A stretch of DNA of 45,623 nucleotides. Origin: an uncultured Eubacteriales bacterium (GTDB lineage Bacteria; Bacillota; Clostridia; Christensenellales; Aristaeellaceae). A program made the translations under genes and the position numbers. The notes below the pieces were generated by a model. The model was not told where the DNA came from. It worked only from the letters and a program-made list of their open reading frames with translations, and ran no database searches. The stretch lies in NCBI GenBank assembly GCA_900316415.1, contig ONCV01000017.1:1-45623 (forward strand). Direction: 5' to 3'. Positions 15,035 through 23,552 of the stretch are shown in pieces. Position 1 is the first letter of the stretch. Every line of letters begins with the position of its first letter.

Positions 15035-17458
15035 ATGATCGGACGAAAAAGCCGGCAGGAGGAACCGGAGAACCGCGAAGGGCTGCGCCTGCCGACGGAA
15101 AAGCCGGAGGGCTGGCGGGAGACCCCGGAGACCGGACTGGAACCGGACGGGCTCGCAGGCCGGAAACGGAACCTTTTTCCGAAGGACGACGGGAAGCCGA
15201 CCGCAAAAATCATTACGGAAAACCTGTTTACCCTGTTCAACGGGCTGAACCTGCTGCTGGCGCTGGCGCTGATCTGGGTCGGCAGCTATCGGAATCTGCT
15301 GTTCCTGATGGTGGTCATCTGCAACACGGGAATCTCCATCATTCAGGAGGTTCGCGCCCGGAATACCATCCGACGGCTGAAGCTGCTCAATGCGCCGCGG
15401 GCCCACGTGATCCGGGAAGGACGGGAACTGACGGTCGCCTCCGAGGAAGTCGCGGAGGGGGATCTGCTCGTGCTGCGCAGCGGCGATCAGATCGTGGCGG
15501 ACTGTCTGGTCCGTTCGGGAAGCGGACGCGCCAATGAAAGCCTGCTGACCGGAGAGAACGATGATATTCCGAAGCGGGAAGGCGACTGGCTGTATTCCGG
15601 GTCCTATCTGACGGAGGGAAAGATCTGCTGCCAGGCCGTGTATGTGGGCGCGGAGAGCTACGCGGGCCGCCTGACCCGGGAGGCAAAGCGCCGGAAAAAG
15701 GTCCAGTCCGGCCTGATGAAGGAAATGAAGCGCCTGATCCGATGGGATACGATGGCGCTGCTGCCCATGGGCGCCCTGCTGCTGGCCAAGCAGCTGTTCC
15801 TGCAGCAGCAGCCCCTGAGCCGGGCGGTGCCCACCACGGTGGCCGCCATGCTGGGCATGATCCCGGAGGGGCTGATCCTGCTCACCTCCCTGGCCATGGC
15901 TGCGGGCGTGCTGCGGCTGGGAAGAAAGCAGGTGCTGGTGCAGGAGCTGTACGGCATCGAGGGGCTGGCCCGGGTGGATGTGCTGTGCCTGGACAAGACC
16001 GGAACGCTGACCACCGGCCAGATGCGGATGGAAAAGCTGGAGCCGGTGGAATGCGGGGAGGAGGAAGCCCGGGAGGCGCTGCGGCGGTTCCTGGGAGCGT
16101 TTGACGACCGGAGCGGAACCCTGCAGGCCCTGCGGGAAGCGGTCGGCTCCGGAACGGAGGAACCCGTGGCGGTGCAGCCCTTCTCCTCCCGGCGGAAGAA
16201 ATCCGCCGCCTCCTTTTCCGACGGAAAAACACTGATTCTCGGCGCGGCGGATTATGTGCTGACGGAGGACGCCCGCACCGGGGCGAAGGACATTCCGGAA
16301 CGGATTTCCGCCTGGACCGCGGAGGGCAGGCGGGCCATCCTGTTGGCGGAAGCGGAGGGGGAAATCTCCGGAGAAGTGCTGCCGCCGGTGACGCGGGTGC
16401 TGGCCGTCTGCGCCCTGGCGGATGAGGTTCGGCCGCATGCGGAGGAAACCACCCGGTATTTCCGGGAGGAGGGCGTTACCCTGAAGGTCATCTCCGGGGA
16501 CGATCCCGCGACGGTTTCCCGGGTGGCGAAGCTGGCGGGCATTCCGGAGTGGGATCGGGCCGTGGATGCCCGGAACCTGAGAACGGATGCGGAGATGCAG
16601 GAAGCCTGCGAGCAGTACGCCATCTTCGGACGGGTGACGCCGGAGCAGAAAAAGATGCTGGTGGAGGCGCTGCAGGCAAAGGGACACACCGTTGCCATGA
16701 CGGGGGACGGGGTGAACGATATTCCTGCCCTGCGGGCCTCGGACTGTTCGATTGCCATGGCGGAAGGCGCGGACGCCGCGCGGAACGCCGCTCAGCTGAC
16801 GCTGCTGGGAAGCGACTTTGCCTCCGTGCCGGAGATCGTTCTGGAGGGGCGCCGGGTGATCAACAATATTACCCGCTCGGCCTCCCTCTTCCTGACCAAG
16901 ACCATCTTCAGCTTCCTGCTGAGCCTGCTGGCCCTGGTGATTCCGGGCTTGCTCTATCCCTTCCAGCCGATTCAGATGAGCCTGGTCAGCGCCTGCACGG
17001 TGGGCGTGCCCGGCTTCCTGCTGGCCATGGAGCGCAGCCGGGAACGGATTCAGGGCAGCTTCCTGGAAAATGTCTTTCGGCGGGCCCTGCCCGGCGGCGT
17101 GGCGGTGGCCCTGTGCGCGCAGCTGGCCATGATGCTGACCTGGGCGGGCTGGAGTCCGGAGGTGTGTTCCACCTTGGCCACCTGGATCGCCGGCATGATG
17201 GGCGTGACCGTACTGGTCCGCACCTGCTGGCCTTTTGATCTGATGCGGGGCTGCGTTACCGCCGGCGCGCTGGCGATGTTTGTGACCTGCGCCTCGGCCC
17301 TGGGGAAGGTGTTTTTCCTGACCGGGCTGCAGGGCGTGGAATGGGCTGCGCTGACCGGGCTGACGGCCCTGGGCGTGGGACTGTATATCGGGACGTATTT
17401 TCTGGAAAAAAGGCAGCGCGGCCGCGCAAAACCGGAAAAAATGGAAATTGCCGCGTAG
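15035..17458 (+). CDS. Cation-transporting P-type ATPase (CtpE/Exp7-like)
   Basis: This is an ATP-driven ion pump of the membrane. It shows TGEN in the actuator domain, MIPEGL in transmembrane helix 4, the phosphorylation motif DKTGT (Asp at about residue 320) and TGDGVND (about 556-562). About ten hydrophobic segments are seen. The PEGL signature and the adjoining VQELYGIEGLARVD are shared with CtpE/Exp7-type pumps, which are linked to calcium, so calcium is the best guess for the ion. A hydrophilic N-terminal stretch of about 60 residues carries no heavy-metal domain. The start at 15035 is chosen for GGAAGGA 6 bases upstream; in-frame ATGs at 14975, 14987 and 15032 are alternatives. Confidence 0.9.
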   Translation: MIGRKSRQEEPENREGLRLPTEKPEGWRETPETGLEPDGLAGRKRNLFPKDDGKPTAKIITENLFTLFNGLNLLLALALIWVGSYRNLLFLMVVICNTGISIIQEVRARNTIRRLKLLNAPRAHVIREGRELTVASEEVAEGDLLVLRSGDQIVADCLVRSGSGRANESLLTGENDDIPKREGDWLYSGSYLTEGKICCQAVYVGAESYAGRLTREAKRRKKVQSGLMKEMKRLIRWDTMALLPMGALLLAKQLFLQQQPLSRAVPTTVAAMLGMIPEGLILLTSLAMAAGVLRLGRKQVLVQELYGIEGLARVDVLCLDKTGTLTTGQMRMEKLEPVECGEEEAREALRRFLGAFDDRSGTLQALREAVGSGTEEPVAVQPFSSRRKKSAASFSDGKTLILGAADYVLTEDARTGAKDIPERISAWTAEGRRAILLAEAEGEISGEVLPPVTRVLAVCALADEVRPHAEETTRYFREEGVTLKVISGDDPATVSRVAKLAGIPEWDRAVDARNLRTDAEMQEACEQYAIFGRVTPEQKKMLVEALQAKGHTVAMTGDGVNDIPALRASDCSIAMAEGADAARNAAQLTLLGSDFASVPEIVLEGRRVINNITRSASLFLTKTIFSFLLSLLALVIPGLLYPFQPIQMSLVSACTVGVPGFLLAMERSRERIQGSFLENVFRRALPGGVAVALCAQLAMMLTWAGWSPEVCSTLATWIAGMMGVTVLVRTCWPFDLMRGCVTAGALAMFVTCASALGKVFFLTGLQGVEWAALTGLTALGVGLYIGTYFLEKRQRGRAKPEKMEIAA

Positions 17459-17502
17459 GAGCATACCGCGGATAAATGAATCAAGGGAAAGGATGAGGAC
17501 GG

Positions 17503-19521
17503 ATGGAGTTGGAAAAGCTGGTCAGCCCCTATGAGATGATCCGGATCGATCCCTGGCTGGAGCCCTTCAGCGGGGAGATTGACCTGCGCATGAACCGGTT
17601 CCTGGAGCGCCGGCGCCAGCTGGTCGGAGATAGCCGGACGCTGGCTGATTTCGCGGATGGATACCTGTATTTCGGAATCCATCCGGAGGAGGACGGCTGG
17701 GTGGTCCGGGAATGGCTGCCCGGAGCGGAGGCGGTGTATCTGACCGGAGATTTCAACGGATGGAGCCATGATCTGCATCCGATGGAACGGAAGGACAACG
17801 GCGTCTGGGAGATCCGGCTGGAGGGGAAGGATGCCCTGCGGCACGGACAGAACATCAAGCTCTGGGTGGAGCGGGACGGAAAGGGCTTTGAGCGCCTGCC
17901 GGCCTATACGACCCGGGTCCGGATGGATCCCCGTACCCATCGGCTCTGTTCCCAGGTCTGGAATCCCGCGCCCTTCGAATGGACGGACGGGGGATACCGG
18001 AACCGGAAGCCGGACGCGCCGATCATCTATGAGGCGCATATTGGCATGGCGACGGAGGAGGAGCGGATCGGCACCTATCGGGAATTCGCGGATCAGGTGC
18101 TGCCCCGGATTCAGAAGCTGGGGTACAACACGGTGCAGCTGATGGCGATTCAGGAGCATCCCTATTACGGTTCCTTCGGATATCAGGTGACGAATTTCTT
18201 TGCCGCCAGTTCCTGGTACGGGGAGCCGGAGGGGCTGAAATACCTGATCAATCAGGCGCATGCCATGGGAATCCGGGTCCTGCTCGACGTGGTTCACAGC
18301 CATGCCTGCCCCAACGTGGGCGAGGGACTGCAGTATCAGGATGGAACGGACGGACAGTATTTCCTCGAGGGCGGCGAGGGACGGCACCCCGCGTGGGGAA
18401 CCCGGCTGTTCAATTACCGGCGCCCGGAGGTGCTGCACTTCCTGCTGAGCAACCTGAAATTCTGGATGGAGGAATATCATTTTGACGGGTTCCGTTTCGA
18501 CGGGGTGACCAGCATGATGTATCATGATCACGGCCTGGGCTCCGCCTTTACGGATTATTCCATGTATTTCAACATGAACACGGATCTGGACGCCATCAAT
18601 TACCTGCAGCTGGCGGCGGAGCTGATCCACGAGGTGAACCCCAACGCCACCGCCATCGCCGAGGATATGAGCGGCATGCCCGGCATGTGCCTGCCCATTG
18701 AGCAGGGCGGAATCGGATTCGATTACCGGCTGGCCATGGGGGAGCCGGACTACTGGATCAAGCTGCTGAAGGAAGTCCGGGATGAGGACTGGTCCATGAA
18801 TGCCCTCTGGCATGAGATGACCACCCGCAGGCCGCAGGAGAAGGTGGTGGGCTACTGTGAAAGCCATGACCAGGCCCTGGTGGGGGACAAGACGCTGATC
18901 TTCCGCATGGCGGACGCGGAAATGTACACGGGGATGACCAAGGACTATCATTCCCTGACGATGGATCGGGCCATCGAACTGCACAAGATGATCCGGCTGC
19001 TGACCCTGGGATGCGGCGGCAACGGCTATCTGAATTTCATGGGAAACGAATTCGGCCATCCGGAGTGGATCGATTTCCCGCGGGAGGGGAACGGATGGAG
19101 CTACAAGTACTGCAGGCGCCAGTGGTCCCTGGTGGACAACCCGCTGCTGAAGTATGAATGGCTCAACGACTTTGACAGGGCCATGATTCAGATGGCGAGG
19201 GAACACCGCCTGCTGGATGATCCGGGAGCGGTCAACCTGTGGGTGGATGAGGGGCGAAAGATCATCGCCTTCAGCCGGGGCAGGCTGATTTTCCTCTTCA
19301 ATTTCCATGGCAGCTACAGCGAGCAGCGGTTCTTCCTGCCCTGCCACACGATGGGGGAGGGAAAATACCGCGTCCTCCTCAGCACGGACGAACCCCGCTT
19401 CGGCGGCCCGGGCCTGGTGGCGCATGAGTATGAATACGCAACGGAACAGGATCCGGGACGGGGAACGGGCTTCTATATTTATTCCCCGGCGCGGACGGCC
19501 ATGGTGCTCGAAAAGATCTGA
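17503..19521 (+). CDS. glgB: 1,4-alpha-glucan branching enzyme, eukaryote-like GH13_8 type
   Basis: This enzyme makes alpha-1,6 branches in glycogen. The 672-residue protein has an N-terminal CBM48-like domain (VYLTGDFNGWSHDLHPM, about 79-94) and a GH13 barrel. The barrel motifs are VVHSHACPN (263-271), GFRFDGVTSMMYHDHG (nucleophile Asp333), IAEDMSGMPG (Glu387) and ESHDQALVGDKT (Asp456). These are hallmarks of the plant/animal-type branching enzymes (GH13 subfamily 8), not the usual bacterial GlgB (subfamily 9). It has a weak purine-rich ribosome binding site, no visible promoter of its own, and follows the ATPase gene by 44 bases. Confidence 0.93.
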   Translation: MELEKLVSPYEMIRIDPWLEPFSGEIDLRMNRFLERRRQLVGDSRTLADFADGYLYFGIHPEEDGWVVREWLPGAEAVYLTGDFNGWSHDLHPMERKDNGVWEIRLEGKDALRHGQNIKLWVERDGKGFERLPAYTTRVRMDPRTHRLCSQVWNPAPFEWTDGGYRNRKPDAPIIYEAHIGMATEEERIGTYREFADQVLPRIQKLGYNTVQLMAIQEHPYYGSFGYQVTNFFAASSWYGEPEGLKYLINQAHAMGIRVLLDVVHSHACPNVGEGLQYQDGTDGQYFLEGGEGRHPAWGTRLFNYRRPEVLHFLLSNLKFWMEEYHFDGFRFDGVTSMMYHDHGLGSAFTDYSMYFNMNTDLDAINYLQLAAELIHEVNPNATAIAEDMSGMPGMCLPIEQGGIGFDYRLAMGEPDYWIKLLKEVRDEDWSMNALWHEMTTRRPQEKVVGYCESHDQALVGDKTLIFRMADAEMYTGMTKDYHSLTMDRAIELHKMIRLLTLGCGGNGYLNFMGNEFGHPEWIDFPREGNGWSYKYCRRQWSLVDNPLLKYEWLNDFDRAMIQMAREHRLLDDPGAVNLWVDEGRKIIAFSRGRLIFLFNFHGSYSEQRFFLPCHTMGEGKYRVLLSTDEPRFGGPGLVAHEYEYATEQDPGRGTGFYIYSPARTAMVLEKI

Positions 19522-19531
19522 TCCACAGAAA

Positions 19532-19566
19532 AAAACAGCCCGGAGACGCGCTCTCCGGGCTGTTTT
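19532..19566. terminator. Bidirectional terminator between glgB and the sialic-acid kinase gene
   Basis: A 15-bp stem AAAACAGCCCGGAGA / TCTCCGGGCTGTTTT with a 5-base loop gives a T-run on both strands. It lies between convergent genes. Confidence 0.9.
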
Positions 19567-19603
19567 CTGCAGATACAGTCCTGAATCTTCCTTTTCGGGA
19601 TCC

Positions 19604-20533
19604 TTACCGGTGCAGGGCGTCCGGCCCTTCTTCCTGATCCAGCCAGAACCGGAGGGCACCGAGGAGGCCGGCATCGTTTCCGAGCGCCGCGCTTTCCAGC
19701 CGCAGCCCCTCCCGAAAACGGGGCATGCATCGGGCCAGCGTCGCCTCCCGCAGGGGGGAGATCAGAAGCTCCTCCTGCCGGCTGACGCCGCCGCCAATCA
19801 GGATCAGCTCCGGATTGAACAGGTGGACCAGGCCGCTGAGCCCTTCGGCGATTTCCAGGATCCAGCGGCTCAGAACGCTGCGGAAAATTTCGTTCCCCTG
19901 GGCAATCTCCTCAAAAATAATTCGGCCGTTCAGCCCGGTTCTGCCGGAGGCTTCCCCGCAGCTTCGAACCAGGGCGGTGACAGAGGCATAGGATTCAAAG
20001 CATCCCCGCTTGCCGCAGGGACAGGGAGCGCCGTCCGCCCGGAGCGAGAAATGCCCCAGCTCCCCGGCGATTCCGCGGCGGCCGCGGAGCAGCCGGCCCT
20101 CCGTGATGACCCCGCCGCCCACGCCGGTTCCCAGCGTGATCATCACCACATCCCGGACCCCTTGGGCCCGGCCGGCAAAATGCTCGCCCAGAACCGCGGC
20201 ATTGGCATCGTTGAGCGCCTGAACCGGCACGGAGAAGGCTTCCTCGAGCAGGGCTTTCAGAGGGGTTCCTTCATATCCGGGAATCTTCCCGTTCGTGCCG
20301 ATGACCACCCCTTCATCCGGATCAATCTGACCGCAGGCGGAGACCGCAATGCCCTCCAGCGGCCCGGAAAGGGATTTCAGGAAGATGCGGGCTTCCTTCA
20401 GCAGGGTTACCGGGGGAGGCGTCCGATATCCGTCGAAGGAGACGCTGGCGGAGGCCCGTTCCAGGATTCTCCCTTCCCGGGAGAGCCAGCCCAGCTTGAT
20501 TTCGGTTCCGCCCAGATCTATTCCCAGAATCAT
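19604..20533 (-). CDS. nanK: ROK family sugar kinase, probable N-acetylmannosamine kinase
   Basis: It is predicted to phosphorylate N-acetylmannosamine to the 6-phosphate, the step between NanA and NanE. The 309-residue product has DLGGT (6-10, phosphate binding), LNDANAA with catalytic Asp109, GTGVGGG (135-141) and GELGH. The ROK zinc site is CPCGKRGCFE (Cys171, 173, 178). There is no DNA-binding domain, so it is a kinase rather than a ROK repressor. Substrate is assigned from context: it overlaps nanE by 4 bp. Glucokinase activity cannot be excluded from sequence alone. Confidence 0.88.
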   Translation of the reverse strand: MILGIDLGGTEIKLGWLSREGRILERASASVSFDGYRTPPPVTLLKEARIFLKSLSGPLEGIAVSACGQIDPDEGVVIGTNGKIPGYEGTPLKALLEEAFSVPVQALNDANAAVLGEHFAGRAQGVRDVVMITLGTGVGGGVITEGRLLRGRRGIAGELGHFSLRADGAPCPCGKRGCFESYASVTALVRSCGEASGRTGLNGRIIFEEIAQGNEIFRSVLSRWILEIAEGLSGLVHLFNPELILIGGGVSRQEELLISPLREATLARCMPRFREGLRLESAALGNDAGLLGALRFWLDQEEGPDALHR

Positions 20534-21225
20534 GAAATCACCGCCATAAAGCGCCGGGCGATCTCCAGAGGCCGGGTGATCGCTCCGCCGACGACCACGG
20601 CCCAGGCGCCGATTTCCAGCATTTTCCTTGCCTGCTCCGGCGTATGCACCCGGCCTTCTGCTATCACCGGGCAGGGGAGAACCTTCACCATCTGACGCAC
20701 GAGCTCGAAATTCGGGTCTCCCTGACAGTCCGCCGTTTCTTCCGTATAGCCGTTCATCGTGGAACCAACCAGATCCGCTCCGGCCTCCCAGGCATCCTCC
20801 GCCTCCCGCAGGGTGGCGCAGTCCGCCATGATGATGATGTTCGGATACTTATCGCGCACATTCCGCAGAAATTCCGCGGGAGTCAGCCCGTCCCCCCGGG
20901 GGCGGCGGGTGCAGTCGATGGAAACGATATCCGCCAGGGCCTCCATGCATTCGTCCACCTCGCGCATGGTCATGGTGATGCGTCCCGCGTAGCCGGGGTA
21001 TTCCCGCTTGATCAGCCCGATCACCGGCAGCCCGGTCCGCTCCCGGATGCCCACGATATCCCGGACGGAACTGGTACGGATCATTTTCGCGCCGGCTTCC
21101 CGTGCGGCCAGGGCCATCAGGGGCATGACGGAGCGGTCCGGATCGTAAAGAGGTTCGCCGGGCGTGGCCTGGCAGGAGACGATGATCTGGCCCTTCATCA
21201 GTTTGAACAGTTCTTCCTTTGTCAT
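20530..21225 (-). CDS. nanE: N-acetylmannosamine-6-phosphate 2-epimerase
   Basis: This enzyme converts ManNAc-6-P to GlcNAc-6-P in sialic-acid breakdown. The 231-residue TIM barrel shows the NanE blocks IIVSCQATPGEPL (14-26), GLIKREYPG (catalytic Lys about 73), VSIDCTRRPRG (Asp about 104), GSTMNGYT and PVIAEGRVHTPEQA. It has GGGAGGAA upstream of the ATG and sits second in the regulator-nanE-nanK operon, overlapping nanK by 4 bp. Confidence 0.95.
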   Translation of the reverse strand: MTKEELFKLMKGQIIVSCQATPGEPLYDPDRSVMPLMALAAREAGAKMIRTSSVRDIVGIRERTGLPVIGLIKREYPGYAGRITMTMREVDECMEALADIVSIDCTRRPRGDGLTPAEFLRNVRDKYPNIIIMADCATLREAEDAWEAGADLVGSTMNGYTEETADCQGDPNFELVRQMVKVLPCPVIAEGRVHTPEQARKMLEIGAWAVVVGGAITRPLEIARRFMAVIS

Positions 21226-21246
21226 GAATCCATTCCTCCCATTCTG

Positions 21247-21975
21247 TCAGTATTCTTCCCAGGAATCCCGCTTCGGGGTATATTTGCCCGAAGAATAGTG
21301 CTGATACATGGCGTGGGCAAATTCCAGATAATCATATTTCTCCAGGGCGGCGACAATGGCTTCGTGCTTGGAGACGGAGGAGGCAAGGTGGGGAAGCTTT
21401 TCCTCCAGATGATACCCGGTATCCACCGCCCAGATCGCGTCCAGCAGCCCGGAGAGCACCGGATTTCCGACGGAACGGAACAGGGTTTGATGGAAATCCC
21501 GGTCCTCCTCCGCAAAGACGCCGCTTTCCTCCCAGCCGGCGCGCATGCGGTTTACGACCTCCCTCATGTGCAGGATATCCTCCTGCGGGATGCTGTCGAA
21601 GGCCTGGCGCATGTATCCAAGCTCCAGCGTTTTCCGGATATCGAACATCTGGCGCACCATGCGCTCATCGTCTCCCAGATGAAAGAACAGGGCGTGCTGA
21701 AACACAAAATCCAGGCTGAATTCCCGCAGCTCCGTTCCGCGCCCGGGACGGGCGGCCACCATGCCCATCAGCTCCATGCTCTTGATGGCTTCCCGAATCA
21801 CGTTCCGGCTGACGCCGATTTCCCGGGCCAGCTCGGATTCACTGGGAAGCAGATCTCCGGGCTGCAGGCGGTGCCGGACGATGTAATCATGGATTTCCCG
21901 GAAGGCGATATGAAAGCGTTTCTCCTGTGTTTTCGGCTCCACTCCTTCCCGGGCAGGGGTCTCCGTGCCTTTCAT
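21247..21975 (-). CDS. GntR family (FCD domain) transcriptional regulator of the sialic-acid locus
   Basis: The 242-residue protein has an N-terminal winged helix (about 25-90: LLPSESELAREIGVSRNVIR and the GRGTEL wing). The C-terminal all-helical FCD domain shows EEDRDFHQTLFRSVGNP and, later, HEAIVAALEKYD, which supply the usual metal-binding His residues. Regulators of this type sense a sugar acid or similar ligand. From context it is a NanR-like repressor of both divergent operons. Its own leader contains the palindrome at 21994-22008, so it probably represses itself. GGAAGGAG lies 10 bases before the ATG, slightly far. Confidence 0.9.
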   Translation of the reverse strand: MKGTETPAREGVEPKTQEKRFHIAFREIHDYIVRHRLQPGDLLPSESELAREIGVSRNVIREAIKSMELMGMVAARPGRGTELREFSLDFVFQHALFFHLGDDERMVRQMFDIRKTLELGYMRQAFDSIPQEDILHMREVVNRMRAGWEESGVFAEEDRDFHQTLFRSVGNPVLSGLLDAIWAVDTGYHLEEKLPHLASSVSKHEAIVAALEKYDYLEFAHAMYQHYSSGKYTPKRDSWEEY

Positions 21976-21993
21976 TCCGGATCAACTCCTTCC

Positions 21994-22008
21994 AAATGTC
22001 CTACATTT
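21994..22008. promoter_or_regulatory. Probable operator of the GntR regulator
   Basis: A perfect palindrome AAATGT-CCT-ACATTT. It lies just after the -10 element of the regulator's own promoter (22017-22045), about where transcription starts. That is the classic place for autorepression. Confidence 0.6.
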
Positions 22009-22016
22009 CAGACTCA

Positions 22017-22045
22017 ATTATAAAAAAGAATCCGGGGAAAGTCAA
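22017..22045 (-). promoter_or_regulatory. Promoter of the gntR-nanE-nanK operon
   Basis: Minus-strand TTGACT (22045-22040), 17 bp, perfect TATAAT (22022-22017). Confidence 0.75.
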
Positions 22046-22072
22046 GATGAAAACGGATAATATGGGAAAAAT

Positions 22073-22089
22073 ATTTCCAAATAGGAAAT
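22073..22089. promoter_or_regulatory. Candidate second operator
   Basis: An inverted repeat ATTTCC-AAATA-GGAAAT lies 7 bp before the -35 of the transporter promoter, in a very AT-rich stretch. Its arms differ from the first palindrome, so it could bind another protein or be chance. Confidence 0.35.
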
Positions 22090-22096
22090 TTAATGG

Positions 22097-22125
22097 TTGA
22101 CAGAAGAAAATAATTGTAGTATATT
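22097..22125 (+). promoter_or_regulatory. Promoter of the sialic-acid transporter operon
   Basis: Perfect TTGACA (22097-22102), 17 bp, TATATT (22120-22125), in an AT-rich region unlike the rest of the window. The transcript would start about 70 bases before the binding protein gene. Confidence 0.8.
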
Positions 22126-22200
22126 TTGAACAGAAGCAGCGGGATTTGGGCTGCAAAGAAAAAGCGCCGTCCCGCAAAAGATAAAAAGGAGGTATTTCCC

Positions 22201-23469
22201 ATGAAGAAGATGATGGCTCTGTTGCTCTGTCTCCTGCTTGCGATTCCTGCCTTCGCCCCTGCGGAGAATCCGGTGGAAATCACGCTGTGGACCTATCCCA
22301 TCGGCAGCTGGGGAAGCGCGGAGACGGTGGACGGCATTATTGAAGCCTTCAATCAGGTTCATCCGGAGATCAAGGTGACGGTTCAGTATCTGGATTACAC
22401 CTCCGGCGATGATCAGGTGACGACCGCCATCGAGGCGAAAACGACGCCGGATATCATCATGGAAGGTCCGGAACGCCTGGTGGCCAACTGGGGAGCCGCC
22501 GGCAAAATGCTCGACATCTCGGACCTCTGGGATGACGCGGTCAAGGCGGACATCATCGCGGCCAGCCCCGCCGTGGAAGCGGCCTGCCGGAACGGCGAGG
22601 GTGTGTACTACGAGTATCCGCTCTGCATGACGACCCATTGCATGGTGATCAATTACAATGACTTCGAGGCGGCAGGCGCCCTGCAGTACATCGACGAAAA
22701 GACGCACACCTGGACGACGGAAGGCTTCCTGAGCGCCCTGGATGCGCTGGGAGCGGCCGGCTATCTGCCCACCGCGGTGGTCTACTGCGGCGGCCAGGGC
22801 GGCGATCAGGGAACGCGCGCGCTGGTGACCAACCTGTATTCCGGCCAGTTCACCAACGCGGATCATACCGCCTATACCATGGACAGCGAAGAGAATATCA
22901 AGGCGCTGCAGCTGCTGCAGACCCTGGTGAACGATGGAAAGCTGGACGCGGATCCCGGAATCGTGGCGGGGGATGAAATCGCCCTGTTCTGCAATTCCAC
23001 GATCTCCATCGGCTTCTGCTGGAACGCCTCCGCGGCGGTGTCCAACAAGGCCAGCCTTGCGGAAGACGTGAAGGTTTTCCCGATGGCGTTCCCCTCCGAC
23101 GACGGTGTGCCGGAGCTGCAGGGCGGCATCTGGGGCTTCGGTCTGTTTGACAACGGCGACGAGGCCAGGGTGGCGGCAGCCAAGACCTTTGTGAAGTTCG
23201 TCTGCGACGATCCGGCTCAGGCGGCGGCCAGCGTATATGCCTCCGGATTCTTCCCGACCCGCGCCTCCCTGGGGGATGTGTATGCCGGAACCGAGAAGGC
23301 GGAGAACGGCGAATATGCCATCTTCATGCCGTACCTGGGCGACTATTATCAGGTGACGCCCAACTGGGCCGCGCAGCGCACCGAATGGTGGAACCTGCTG
23401 CAGCGCATCTTCGCCGGCGGAGATGTGGCCACTGAAGTGGCGGTCTATTGCACGAACGCCAACAAATAA
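22201..23469 (+). CDS. Sugar ABC transporter substrate-binding protein (CUT1 family)
   Basis: The 422-residue secreted protein begins with a Sec signal peptide (MKKMMALLLCLLLAIPAFAP). The mature part starts NPVEITLWTYPIGSWG and continues in the type-1 solute-binding fold (family 1 SBP, with FNQVHPEIKVTVQYLDY). The Cys in the signal sequence is not in a lipobox (preceded by L-L-L), so lipid anchoring is not predicted. From context the ligand is sialic acid. AAGGAGG precedes the ATG at 22201. It heads the operon transporter-transporter-nanA-esterase. The ATP-binding subunit is not in the window. Confidence 0.9.
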   Translation: MKKMMALLLCLLLAIPAFAPAENPVEITLWTYPIGSWGSAETVDGIIEAFNQVHPEIKVTVQYLDYTSGDDQVTTAIEAKTTPDIIMEGPERLVANWGAAGKMLDISDLWDDAVKADIIAASPAVEAACRNGEGVYYEYPLCMTTHCMVINYNDFEAAGALQYIDEKTHTWTTEGFLSALDALGAAGYLPTAVVYCGGQGGDQGTRALVTNLYSGQFTNADHTAYTMDSEENIKALQLLQTLVNDGKLDADPGIVAGDEIALFCNSTISIGFCWNASAAVSNKASLAEDVKVFPMAFPSDDGVPELQGGIWGFGLFDNGDEARVAAAKTFVKFVCDDPAQAAASVYASGFFPTRASLGDVYAGTEKAENGEYAIFMPYLGDYYQVTPNWAAQRTEWWNLLQRIFAGGDVATEVAVYCTNANK

Positions 23470-23488
23470 CCCAAACAAGCCAATCTGT

Positions 23489-23532
23489 ACAGGCGCGCCC
23501 CGTTCCGCCCGGACCGGCGGCGCGCCTGTTTT
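23489..23532 (+). terminator. Intra-operon hairpin after the binding-protein gene
   Basis: An 11-bp stem ACAGGCGCGCC / GGCGCGCCTGT with a 19-base loop is followed by TTTT. It may stop part of the transcription or protect the upstream mRNA, so that the binding protein is made in excess of the permeases. It ends just before the next ribosome binding site. Confidence 0.65.
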
Positions 23533-23552
23533 ATGCAAAGGAGGTAGTCGGG

